Assembly (NCBI RefSeq): GCF_003171515.1
Contig: NC_089390.1
Location: 4,216,001-4,280,000 of the forward strand
Origin: Pyrenophora tritici-repentis
Taxonomy: Eukaryota; Ascomycota; Dothideomycetes; Pleosporales; Pleosporaceae
Direction of reading: 5' to 3'
DNA length: 64,000 nucleotides
Under the pieces are notes generated by a model. That model worked only from the letters and a program-made list of their open reading frames with translations, made no database searches and was not told the DNA's origin. Of the stretch, positions 11,774 through 22,357 are shown piece by piece. How positions within the stretch are numbered: position 1 is the first letter of the stretch; every line of letters begins with the position of its first letter. The translations under genes and the position numbers were made by a program.

Positions 11774-12350
11774 GGGACGAGGTGCAGTTCAAGGAGGAGG
11801 TTCAGCAACATATTCAGAAGCATGCTAGTAAGAGCAGGAATACATGGCGCAAGGAGATTGTTGGCTAGTCGGGACTGGGAGTAAGTGGCACATGAGGGTA
11901 GCCCTCAGTGATGAGTGGGCTGGAGATATGTGCAGACTAGATCAACAAGTGTGATTTCAGGGCAACTACAAGGAGACAGGACTACTTAGATTTCAAAATG
12001 TCAAATGATTGTCTTTGCTAACCATAATGATGCCGTGCACAGTGATCACTACGTTATGCGAAGAATTTTACTGTGTATGTTCATACCGTGTTCATATTCC
12101 TTGTCAACGAGCAAGCATACTCGCATCTGTGATTATCTACGCGAATACATCTGTCCATCATTCGTCTGTCTCACAACTATACAGTTGTGACATCACCATA
12201 TATGCATCCACAACATTTGTCCCCCGAAATCACACATCCCCTGTCCCCTCTACTCAAGAAGATCAAAGCGCCTACTACCACGGGGGGGAAGGAACAACAA
12301 GCGGAATCTCCCGACCCTCATCCTCATCTTCATCCCAATCCTCCCCATCC

Positions 12351-13994
12351 TCACCAACAGCCTCCCCCCCGCTGCTGCTCTCCTACCCCGGCCAAATATC
12401 CCACGGCCACACGACCCAAAAATCCCCCACTACGGCGCCTATACCGCGTCGGTAGCGACCGCGAGCGCTCTCTTCCATACTCCGTCACCGATTCTTGGTT
12501 CTCAGGCGTAGCTGGAACCGCAGACTCTGCAGAAGAGACTTCATCCAGTTCCGGGCTCATCAGGCGGAGTTCAGGCAGCGAGGAATCCTTGAATCCAGAG
12601 AAAACATCGTCGTAGTTTTGAGCCGAAGAAGCGGTGGACGAGTTACGCTTATGCGTGTATTTGTTCAGTGGAGGGGCGAGCGAAGAAGTGCTAGCTGTAG
12701 AGACTGCGCCAGCGAGAACGGAGCGGGGGCGTATGGTAGATGGTGCTGGGATAATCTGAAGATCCTGAGGTTCTTCTGAGACGGTGACTGTTGGGGCCGC
12801 GTGAGTTGGCAGTGTGGCGGATTGTGCATTGTAGAAGGGTGAGGAGGGAGAGGTGAAGCGGTAGTAATCTGCGGGCTGTCCACGGCCTAGTGTACCAATT
12901 TGCTGGCTTAGTTTCTCATTCGAATCGATCAGCTCTGCCTTGTCTTGCTCTAGGTCAGCGATCGTAGAGCGGAGCTTTTGATTCTCGGCCATAAGATGGA
13001 TGGCATGTCGGCGAGCGCGCTCGGTCTCTTCGTCACCGCCTAGTGACCGTGACAGAGAAGGATTCACGTCTCGATCAGGAGAGCCTGGGTAGATACCGTA
13101 GCGATTTAGGGGGACCTCGCGCTCCTGATGCAGTGCCTCGTAGAAGTAGTATAGCTGAAAACCTTGCTGGACCTCCTTGGGCACATCCTGATTGGTCGTG
13201 GAAGTGATTATGGGACGCCCCGACCGGAGGGCTAAAATGCGTGGGCCGACAACGAGAGTGAGGAAGCCACGGATACGCTTCTGAATCATTGCATGCCACT
13301 CATCATATCGGGAGTTAGGCTCCGGGTGCAAGTTCAAAACCAGCTTCTTTAGCTCCCGCAGCTTGGCCTCCACTGCCTCGAGTACTTCAAGCTGTGTACA
13401 GCCTTGGAAAAGTGCGTTCTGAGTCGTCATGGCAACCATGCTGTACCGCATGCTATCTGGGTCTGCAAACTTGACCAAAAGCTCGTGAACCAAAGTACGT
13501 GAGATGCGGGTGCGGTCACAGATAGCGTTGAGAACGATCAAGTCGAATCCATAGCCAGTCTTGGTCTTGAGTGCTGCGGACAAAAAGTTACCCAAGGTCA
13601 CCCAGCCACGCATCTCCATACCATCGATGGGCTTGTACCACGCTTCTGGGTCGTCTGCTAGCGCCACAATGTCATAGTACAGCATCCAAGTCAAGAAGTT
13701 GGAAAGCTGAGTAGCGTTCAAAGCATCGACGAACGCCTTGGTCAGATCGGAGAGAACCAGCGGGCGAGTAGGTGGTGTCAATGGCGCTGGTGATGGAGAA
13801 GATACCATCAGAGAGCTTGATCGGAGCCTATTGATCACTTTCTTGAGACTACCACGGTGGCTCGGAGTTCGTGATCTGGTAGAATCAGGTGTCGAAGAGC
13901 GGTTGTCCGTAGACGAGAGAACATGCTCAGACATGTTGGGCTTGGAGGACTTGCGGTTGGAAACGGGGCGGTTGAGCGCAACCACTGCCTGCAT
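12351..13994 (-). CDS. Conserved-looking fungal protein of unknown function
   Basis: A single frame of about 547 residues from the first in-frame ATG (13994); the longer reading starts at a GTG. The first 70 residues are Ser/Arg-rich and probably disordered. Residues about 75-280 are helical and hydrophobic (LSNFLTWMLYYDIVAL, then RGFLTLVVGPRILALRSGR). A coiled coil follows (AENQKLRSTIADLEQDKAELI), then a Ser/Thr-rich tail. I do not recognise the family. The C-terminus as read (RGGGCW) ends in a C7 run at 12364-12370; one base fewer there would extend the frame into an acidic tail (EDGEDWDEDEDEGREIP), so the true end probably lies downstream of 12351. No signal peptide is seen. Confidence 0.7.
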   Translation of the reverse strand: MQAVVALNRPVSNRKSSKPNMSEHVLSSTDNRSSTPDSTRSRTPSHRGSLKKVINRLRSSSLMVSSPSPAPLTPPTRPLVLSDLTKAFVDALNATQLSNFLTWMLYYDIVALADDPEAWYKPIDGMEMRGWVTLGNFLSAALKTKTGYGFDLIVLNAICDRTRISRTLVHELLVKFADPDSMRYSMVAMTTQNALFQGCTQLEVLEAVEAKLRELKKLVLNLHPEPNSRYDEWHAMIQKRIRGFLTLVVGPRILALRSGRPIITSTTNQDVPKEVQQGFQLYYFYEALHQEREVPLNRYGIYPGSPDRDVNPSLSRSLGGDEETERARRHAIHLMAENQKLRSTIADLEQDKAELIDSNEKLSQQIGTLGRGQPADYYRFTSPSSPFYNAQSATLPTHAAPTVTVSEEPQDLQIIPAPSTIRPRSVLAGAVSTASTSSLAPPLNKYTHKRNSSTASSAQNYDDVFSGFKDSSLPELRLMSPELDEVSSAESAVPATPENQESVTEYGRERSRSLPTRYRRRSGGFLGRVAVGYLAGVGEQQRGGGCW

Positions 13995-15028
13995 CGGGGG
14001 GTGGACTCCATTTGTTACCACACTCAGGTCGATGTGGGTTTAGCGTAGCTAAGGTGAATTGTCAAAGTTTTCTCCAAAGCGCAAGACCAAACTCGAAGTA
14101 TTCTTTAGACAGAGCAATCAGCGGTTGATTGATCTGGTGGAGACTGGGGTTGTGGTGGTTGTGGTGAGGAAAGAAGTCTACTCCCAGGGGGGCCGGAAAA
14201 GTTTATAAACCTCCTGGGTTGACCGCGAAGCCTGGGGTGAAAGTCTCACGCCGCACCCAACAGCCCACTAATTCTGGCAATCTTCTAAGTGATTTTGATT
14301 ACATTCGCCACGGGCCATATTCGAGGACATGTGCAACTTTCACCCTCTAGCTTCGCCTGTAGAGCTGCGCACAAATTATTAAAAGTCAGTGAAAGATGTG
14401 AGTGAAACGCCATAGTTTGTAGGCCACCCTCGTGACCATAATCTGGGGGTATGAGGACTTGAGATCTCGAAAAGAGAGTCAGGCTATAGTCATTTTGCTG
14501 TATTCAAGAGCAGAACCTCTAGGTCGCTTCTGTACTGCCCTCGAGCTCGTACTAAAACTGTCGAATGGGTCGTTGGAGACTATATCTTGAATACCGTAAC
14601 CAAGGGGAGGTAGTCCTCAGCGTAGTTTACCTGGATTGTTTTACGTCCTACACATTGTCAGTGGTGGGGCATCGGCACAGTCCGCAACAATCAATTAAGT
14701 GGGTCCTAGAAGGTTCAGATTGGATTGATTGATTACCGCTTTAAGCCTAGTAGTTACCTATAGGAGTTTAAGCCCTACCTAGATAGGTAAGTGGGTCTAG
14801 GAGAGTGACCGGATTGAATTGATTGTTGCGGAGTCTAGGCATCGGTGGGTACCAGACAACTTACCAGCTCATTTAGTCACATCCAGCGCTTGACCTCATG
14901 TCTTCTTCTTATTTAGGTACATATAGACAACTGAATATTTCTATATATTTTGGGAACATATGAACAAGATGACATGTGATTCAACATGAATGTCGTACAG
15001 AGAAGTCTTCGTATTTTACCACTTGTAT
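13995..15028. other. Intergenic region containing MITE copy 2
   Basis: It holds the 5' flank of the unknown gene on the minus strand and the 3' flank of the mitochondrial carrier gene. The only recognisable structure is the 162-bp MITE at 14676-14837. Confidence 0.6.
14676..14837 (+). mobile_element. hAT-type MITE, copy 2
   Basis: Same length (162 bp) and internal sequence as copy 1, including the shared ctacctagataggtaagtgg segment. It starts cacagtccgcaacaatcaat and its right end reads tagactccgcaacaatcaat in reverse complement. The flanking 8-bp target duplication ggcatcgg is perfect (14668-14675 and 14838-14845). Intergenic. Confidence 0.9.
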
Positions 15029-16055
15029 CTAATCTTCGTCATGGCTGTATTGCTCTTCATCCGAAAAGAGTTTTGGCAGATATAGTTTCGTGTTCTCGTA
15101 GACCAAGAAAGTAACCACTGTAGTTGGGATGACCCGAACCGTGTTAGGGATAACTCCCTTATAAAATGCGAGGAGGCCCTCGTTCTTGTAAGTCTTCCTC
15201 AGCACATCCAGTACTCCATTATACTGCTGTGCGGCATTGTACTGTTGCAGCCTTGCCCTTATGGGCTGATATGGGTACGTGATCGCACCAGCAAGGAGTT
15301 TACTTCCACCACTCATATACATGTATTCCCAGTTGCTTAAGTTGTCCTGACCACCAATGTGTGTACCCCTTCTCTTCTTCATGTTCTCGTAGATGCTGAA
15401 CTGCACTGCGCCATGCAGAACACCCAGAGACGAGGGCAAGAAACCCGCCCAGAGGCCCTTCAATCCACGCGTTTCGTACACGTGGCGCAGGCCAAATGTC
15501 ATTGATTTGTATGCCGAAGGGTGGTTTGAGCCACGCTCGAGCATGCGGGTTTTGACTACCCAGATGGGGTTTGTGCAAGCGCCAGTCAAAAGTCCTATGG
15601 TAAATAGTCAGAAAAGACCAACAATACACAAGCGAGCCAGACATACCAGCGATGATACTTGCCGAGAAGAACTCGGCGCTGCCAATGTGCTCGCCCTTCT
15701 GCCTCCTACTCTGGAAAATTTCTTTTAAATTCCCATAGAAAAGAAAGTATAGGCCCCAACCCAAACTATTGCCCAGCATATTCGGCCACAGCCCCCTATA
15801 CAGTGCCTTCACGCCCCCTTCATCCTTGATAACATTTCGTAAGATCCTCAACGAGTCGCCTGGTCGAGACCTAGTCGTGGTGTTGAGCTGAAGACGATTC
15901 TTCAGTAGATCGAGTGGGTGCGCTGCGAGACAGGAGACAACCCCTGCGCTAAATCCTGCTACAGTCTCGATCAACGAGGCTGATAGTGTGCTCTTTGGCA
16001 CATTGGATCGCTTGGGTTTAACATCTTGCTCTACGGGTGGAAATGCGCGGGGCAT
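15029..16055 (-). CDS. Mitochondrial carrier, FAD/folate transporter type (Flx1/SLC25A32-like)
   Basis: Two exons, 15647-16055 and 15029-15595, are separated by a 51-bp intron with a GTATGT donor. The start is the first in-frame ATG (16055); a GTG further upstream is not needed. The protein of about 325 residues has three carrier repeats, each with the signature P-x-D/x-x-x-K/R: PLDLLKNRLQ, NPIWVVKTRM and TYPYQPIRARLQ. The second and third variants (PIWVVKTRM, PYQxxRARLQ) are those of the FAD/folate carriers of the inner mitochondrial membrane (yeast Flx1, human MFT). Six transmembrane helices are expected from the threefold repeat. The substrate is inferred from motif type and not shown by the sequence. 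Confidence 0.85.
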
Positions 16056-16505
16056 TGCGGGCTCGGATGATGGATAGTCGATGTCGGCAAGCACATCCTT
16101 GTGTTACAGAAACTGCAGCAAGAGGAGAACAGTGCGTTATATCATGTCGTTTACGTTTGGTAATCGTAATCGCGTCGGCGAGCATGGAGGGGAAAAAGAC
16201 GTCGGAGGTCGGTGATCTTGGTAGGAGCTTGGACCCGGTATCGGAGATAGCGCGGAAATACGTTACGTCATAGCGTGGCTACGGTCTGTACCGCGATCGG
16301 ATCGAATGAAGCTGTACTGTGAACTCTAGGCTGTAGAAGAATTCTTTCTAACGAGACATGAGCTATAGAATCAGTATGAAGACCGAGCTGCAGCTTTATG
16401 TGATGGTCATGCAGCATGAAGTACAGAGACTGAGTAGTTTGTCGAACAAAGGACTCATTAAGGCTACCTAGGTATCAAACTAACTATATAGTTATACAGA
16501 CTAAG
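16056..16505. other. Intergenic, nothing recognised
   Basis: About 450 bp between the start of the carrier gene and the stop of the amine oxidase gene, all on the minus strand. It should contain the carrier promoter. I see no repeat or conserved element. Confidence 0.5.
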
Positions 16506-18764
16506 CTAGATCCCACCTCCAAATTTCTGATCCGAGCAACACGCTGCAGGTGCGGGTGCAGTCTTCTTCTTCTCATCCTCTCCAAAAGCCATGCGACTCA
16601 GCTTGTCAACAAGCGTGCCTCCCTGTTTGACACCACTTGGTACGCTGCAGTAGCTCGGCGGGACGTCTAAGCATGGGTTTCTGGTGAAGAAATTGCGAGG
16701 TCTTAGCAGCAGAGTCATTGGCTCAGCAGGCATAATAGGAAAATCCTCTGGTGATGGGAAATGTGTGATGCCGAATGTGTGCCAGAGGACGACATCTGTG
16801 TTGTCGAGGTTCTCGTTGGGGTTTGCTTCGATCCATGCGGGGATACCCTGGGAAGGCTCGCCAGAGGTTTGGGGTACGTGGCGACCTGCAGGGTGGAGTT
16901 GATTGTCTTCGTCTACAAGATGTCAGTTCTGTCTCGCCTGCATCTAAGTCGAACTTACACTTTGTGACGTGGACAGCATGTCTCGCGAAACCTGCTCTTT
17001 TCCATACCAAGCTGCCAGGCTTCGGCAGCAGCTCCGGGACTTCTCTGCTGACAAGTTTGTACGATACTGGCTTCTTGCTGTAAGGGTTGATTTTGTTGGT
17101 GTTGGCCATCTCCCACGTCCTACTTGTTGCTCCATTGTAATCCGTCTTGGCCTGCTCAGGGGTACTGAGCTTCGTCTTCTTCGCATAGAAGGCATTGCCG
17201 TACTTGTTCTCCTCGCTTCCGACCTCGCCCTCGCCCCGCGTAGCATCAACCATGAATACGGTGTTCTCCGGCCCATCGATATTCGGATCGATCCGCATGC
17301 AGAACAGATGTTGATGGTTGTGTGCGTTGACGCCTGGGTACACTTCAGTTCCCCAGCCCTTGAGATCCTCACCCGGAAGCATAGCATATGTGTTCAAGAT
17401 ACCAGTGAGCTTGATCTCGAGTTGAATGGTTCCGTCGAGGTGGAAGATCCAGTATACGCAGTATTCGTAGTTTGCGGCAGTAAAAACATGCGAGATTACG
17501 AGTTTGCGAGCGCGAGTCACGGTAACGCTATCGTCGCGGAAGTCGGTGTGTTTGAAAAGAATGCCAGCATCTTCTTCATGGATACAGATGGCGTTCTTGA
17601 TTGTGGTTGCCTGGCCTGCTCGGTTGACAAAGGCAGCATCCATGTAGTGAATCGCACCTTTGCAGTCGCAGCCCAGGCTAAGTGAGTTAGTCATGTATCC
17701 ACCACCGTATTCCCCCAGGTCGAAGGCATGTTTGCGCTGATGCGGGTGCTCTGGATTTCCATAAGGTACAACCATCTCGACAAGTGACAGGCGCCAAAAT
17801 GTATCGCGGACAGTGCCCTTGTCGTTGAAAGTAATATTGGATAGTACCATTCCTTCGCGGTAGTTGAATCCGATGTGTAAATTCCAGTTCGCCCAGCTGA
17901 TATATCTCCCATCCATCTTGAAAGATACACCTTCGGGCTGTGTGATGTTGATAGGTTTCAGGTCAGTCATGAAGCCACCTTCGGCCTCGATTGCCGCGGC
18001 ATGGTAATTGTTGGGCGGCGCTTGGTTGAGTGGTCTCCGAACAGGCGGTACATCAATGTGAATGATCTCCTGGGTGTCGGAGTTGTAGATGGGGCAGAAA
18101 TCAAGAGGGTAGGTGTACTGGCTATCATCGGGGTGTGGACGATAGTACATGAGAGCCTGCTGAAGACGAACTTTGGTACCAAAGCGCTCGTCATAGCCAA
18201 TGGTCCATGCTGAGCCTTGTCAGCACAAAGATATTGGTTCAAAAACGACACACTTACGATCGCAATACACTTTGTGCATATCTTCGGGTGGAATACCGAT
18301 GATACCACATTGCTCAATGACTCTCGAATCTTTGCGCACAATGGTCTCTACGATTTGCAAGTCTTCCATGGTGATCTGGGGTTGACATTACTACTCAATT
18401 TTCCATCCAAGTTCTCTCATTTACTTACCAGTGGCTGCACGTCATCAGTCAATGCCCAGCTGACGAGCTTGCCCTCATCCAAATCTGCATGTCCATCGTA
18501 CACCTTGCTGCCGCGGCCAATGCATACAACATCAGCAACCCGATGGGGCCGAGGAGTATGCTCAGGGTCTTTGATCCATTTCATCATCTCAGCCTTACGA
18601 GGCTCCAATAGTGTGACAGCATTGAAGAATACATCGCTGTGCTCTTTGCGGATGATAGCGACAGCCCGTTCAATTTCCCTTTCGCTGAGCGGATCAAAAG
18701 GATGTGGTGAAGCGCCAATTCCCGTAACATGGGACGCTGCCTGTTTCAATCTATCGAGCGCCAT
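16506..18764 (-). CDS. Copper-containing primary amine oxidase
   Basis: Four exons (18429-18764, 18258-18375, 16959-18209, 16506-16912) joined by introns of 53, 48 and 46 bp, all with GTAAGT donors and consistent phases, give about 703 residues, normal for fungal copper amine oxidases. The enzyme oxidises primary amines to aldehydes, releasing ammonia and hydrogen peroxide. Visible active-site features are the catalytic Asp motif AFDLGEYGGG (about residue 315), the TAANYEY motif whose first Tyr (about 399) becomes the TPQ cofactor, the copper ligands in HNHQH (about 450 and 452) and a third His in THFPSPEDFP near 620. The conserved DPWTIGYDERFG is restored by the second splice. A carboxyl-terminal CCSDQK is present, without a clear PTS1. 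The start at MALDRLKQ is chosen over an upstream GTG. Confidence 0.92.
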
Positions 18765-21700
18765 GTTGTTGAAATTGAAATAGTAGTCGTTGGGTAACTT
18801 GACGGTGCGGAGTTCGACAGCATCCAGCGGGGTCTTATACCTCCCATGCAGACGCAGAGCGATCTCGGCAGTAGCACAACGATACGATGTCAACGGCTCA
18901 CTATTCAATGACACAGACTATCCTACCAATCACACAAATCGTCGTTAAAACGAAATATTCCGATCTGTCAAAGCGATGGTTTAGGCCGTATCATCGATGC
19001 GATAAGAGGGATTCTCGCGCCATTCTCAGTTAGCGTGCCCCACTTCTCCACGCATGCCATCTTGGCTCTTTGCACCGCGTGTACTGCAGCAGCTATGTTC
19101 CGACGTTGCACATTCTTCTGATAGATATCTAGAGTGCAAGTGATAGCATGATGTTGCGGAACTATACCGCGGAGCGGAATCAGGTCGCGATACTGCCCGC
19201 AGTAGTAGTGGTAAAAGTAGGGGAAGAGTGACACTGGTTAGCGTGCCCCACTTCTCCACGCACGCCAGCTTCCAAACAATAGGCAGCGCTGCACCGAATG
19301 TACTGCAGCAACCTTTTTTGGACATTGCAAGTTCCTTGTTCAAAGAAACTTCAGACAGCAAGCAACAACGCGATATCGTGGCATCTCGGTAAGGTAGGTT
19401 CTAGCGAAAAGAGGATCAGGGATGTACACCGTCTAGACCGACGTCGTCGGGAAGAAGGTCCGACTTTTCGGTGTTCGAAGTCCGACATCGCCGATTCTCG
19501 ATCATACCTAGCATGACTTTCACATGGAACTGTATGAGCAAGTGCGGAGGAGGAATTTTATCACGTATCTATCCTTTTTCATCACTCAAGAACGACCACT
19601 CATGCTACTACACAATATCGCGAATACAAGGTGCGTAGCTGGACAAACTCTTGTTTAGGACTGTCCGATAGTACAACACCATACCTTAGTAGAGGCTCAT
19701 AGTCTCATACTCATTCTGCCAAGTTCCTCATCCTACTCGTCGGAAGATTCGTTATGCCGCTTTGGTCAGCCAAAAAGCTCTACGAAACTCCAAATACCGC
19801 ATTGAGTCGTCATTTCTCTTATGATCTTGTGAGCGCCAGGCTCTACGAAGACGCTGTGGTCAGTACTTACTAAGCAAACTTGACATCAATAGGGATATGA
19901 GGAGTTGCATTCGTTGTCTATCTCATCAACTCATTTATTCGTCGGGTATTGGACTACATATATTCGCATCGGCCATCAACCATGACCAGTCACCGCCATG
20001 ATTGAGATGGCACTCACGACGCATTGTGCACAAGGCGGTAAAGCGGGCATGTATAGTGTAATGGCTTGTGAAGTAACTATGCAACGTCATCTGACAAGAC
20101 CCAAAATGTGCTAAAATTTTGATGTTGGGACCTCCTTGCGATCGTCCATTGGCCAGAGATCTCCCTGAAGTTGCTTCAAAATACTTTGTTCAAGGTTCAC
20201 GAGAGCAACGCAGTTCTATGTTCGAGTACGTCGTGTCTGCAGATATCAGGTTTGGGATTGCGACTTCACTATCATCCCAAGCCAGCCCATCACCCAATAC
20301 TATGGCTCATTCTATAGATCACCCAACTCTCAACTGCAACAGAACTAGAAGATCTTATCTTACACACCGACATTGGGAATCATATGATCAATCTCCTATG
20401 GAGACCTCGGACATCTCCACGTTTGACGGCAAATCCCAGGATCGTATCGTGACCTGTCTTCTGGTCAGCATCGTCATCAACAAAATAAATCTGTTGACAA
20501 AAGACAATAACGGTCAATAATCTCCAACCGCGCATTCATCTAGACGTAGCGCGGTCGAGCCCATGGCTTCAGAGCATCGGCGCTTAGCCAACACGATACA
20601 CAAACAATCAAGACACTGTCATTAACTTTCAGAATGCCATAGGTACATTGCGATACCAAAAATCGACCCAGTTACTTTGCGATGCAATGTATGGCGACGT
20701 CACATACCCGCAGGTACGTCACAAGTACCAGTCGCACGAATAAGAGCCGCTCAAACAACAGTCCATCAAGTGTGCATGCATAGAACATTCTAGGTGAACG
20801 CTTAACTACTCTTTATTAGGTCAAACGCCATTTCTGTAGAAAAGTATAATGCTAAAACACTTAGTCCCAACGCCCAGGCCTGCAAGCGGAGCTAAGCATC
20901 ATGGGATCGACAACTGGCGCCCACGAGACCCGAAATCTGCAATGAGCAACAAGGAAGATACTTATAATGAGATGTAACATCATGTAGGCCAAGAAATAAG
21001 GTACGCCTTTTCCCCAGGTTTCCCCAAGAACGCCGAGTAGAGGTAAGGTGGGTCTCCACATGACGCCACTCCGTGGCGGTAAGATTATGACTAGTAGGGA
21101 AGGTCGCCGAGTATGTTTAAGGAGAATTTTTTGAAACGATTGGCTATTACTATACGTTACACAGACTAGTCTACCGCATGTGACCCGAAAGCACCCATGA
21201 TGGATCCTTTGAGGATGGTCAGCAAATCTCACCAGGCTCAGGAATTGGGAGTGAATTTTGAAATGCCAGCGCATCTTCCGTTGGAAGCGGTCATGCTCCC
21301 TCTTTGAAACTTTCAACTGTCGCTGATGACTGGCATTGTGCGCTGTGAACATGGTCCGGGTCGTGGTTCTGTATTACAGATGACCTAACAACTCACCCAG
21401 ATATTGCTCCTAGACAAATTTGAGCAGTCATTGATGGCCCAAACCCGCCATCACAGGCCTGCTCACTCCCATTTCCCAATATGAAAGTTAAGCGAGAGAC
21501 TATACCACCTGCCGGTGTAGGCTCAGCACTACGAGCCGTTCTGCGCGGAAAGGAAGTCGTATTGGGCTTTTTTAGTCTACTTACATACTTTGGCTAACAG
21601 CCGATGAACAAAGACTATACAGAACAACGTTCTTTATTCCCGTAACCACGACTCGCAGTACACATTCTCCTTGATTTTTTGGCACTTGTAGTATGCCGAA

Positions 21701-22357
21701 ACACTAGCACACACCACCCGTTTTCTCAAACTATTGCAGTAGTGTAAGCCAATTTCCTTATACAATCACCTTCCCAATTCACTAGGTCAGCCGATATACG
21801 TCAACCAACAAGCGTACGTTCCCCGGTAAACTCACCGCCCGCCACACCCGCCTGATTGAACTAGTGGATGATATAGTATACTATTCTCCATATTAGGCGG
21901 CCATCATGTTGAAGAGGTCACAAGAGGGAGAAGCCGTGTGTCATTAGATCATACGTTGTAAAGCAACAACATGAACGCCACCTAATTTCCACTCCACTGA
22001 ACGCTCGAAGGATCATCAAGACATGGGTACAGAGTGAGATTTAGCGACAAAAACATGTCCACGAGCTCCAAAGCCGAGTGGATCTAATGCTAGCAGACAG
22101 CTTGTAATTGGGTTTCCCACGTCAGCCACGGGCTGCCAGGATTACCCCCTTTGCAATTTCCACATGAATTCCTCGTCGATCGGTGGAGGGTTTTTCACTC
22201 TATATGTGTGAGAGGCACGTGAGTGAACTCCCACTTTGATTAAATACCCCGCGGAAGGTCGAGTGAAACACACATCACGCAGCTGGCTTTGCACTCCACT
22301 TATCCAAGTTCAACTCAACTCTCTTCCAGGTTACATCGTTGGTAAACAGAACTCGTT
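18765..22357. other. Long intergenic region with a local diverged repeat
   Basis: About 3.6 kb without a convincing gene. Frames at 20119-20520 and 20861-21352 have no recognisable domain. Between 19028 and 19325 a sequence of about 75 bp occurs twice. The last few hundred bases hold the promoter of the GH5 glucanase. Confidence 0.5.
19028..19325 (+). repeat. Diverged direct repeat, two copies about 207 bp apart
   Basis: Both copies contain gttagcgtgccccacttctc followed by cacgca(t/c)gcca and, further on, gtactgcagca. Copy 1 starts near 19030 and copy 2 near 19237. The spacer is unrelated. The origin is unknown; no terminal repeats or target duplication are seen. Confidence 0.6.

Larger units (their letters stand above)
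6541..11868 (+). pseudogene. Broken giant gene fusing beta-grasp-like, VWA, U-box (E3) and E2 ubiquitin-conjugating modules
   Basis: Exon 1 (6541-6807) joins exon 2 (6999-8445) and exon 3 (from 8504) through introns with GTGAGT and GTAAGT donors in matching phase. Modules in order: a possible ubiquitin-like N-terminus; about 550 residues I do not recognise; a MIDAS-like DLSRSMNE near 8880; a coiled coil (9220-9480); a U-box (IPPEYCCHISNEIMENTV to PNVQIKEKI, 9590-9790); a VWA domain (GLVTFNTK, GDTAIWDS, ICISDGEDN; 10420-10980); and an E2 core (HPNINRHGRICHSILDRNW, catalytic Cys, 11440-11500). An E3-type U-box and an E2 on one chain is unusual. Damage: stop at 8845 with a frame change, further shifts near 9190, 9530-9580, 10187 and 10290, a nonsense TAA at 11288-11290 inside the E2, and a MITE at 11612-11773. 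Across the MITE, the frame resumes exactly (VQFKEEVQQH) to a stop at 11866-11868. Module identity is firm for U-box, VWA and E2, weaker for the rest. Confidence 0.8.

Noticed and set aside
6541..11868. Reading the VWA-U-box and E2 frames as a bacterial-type operon because of the ATGA overlap
   Set aside because: Spliceosomal introns upstream and the fungal setting make a coupled operon implausible; a one-base loss explains the overlap.
14676..14837. MITE as a Tc1/mariner-type element because of its short TIRs
   Set aside because: All three copies have perfect 8-bp duplications and none has a TA duplication.
20861..21352. 163-codon minus-strand frame with a hydrophobic C-terminus
   Set aside because: No family resemblance and no supporting context; consistent with a chance frame in a gene desert.
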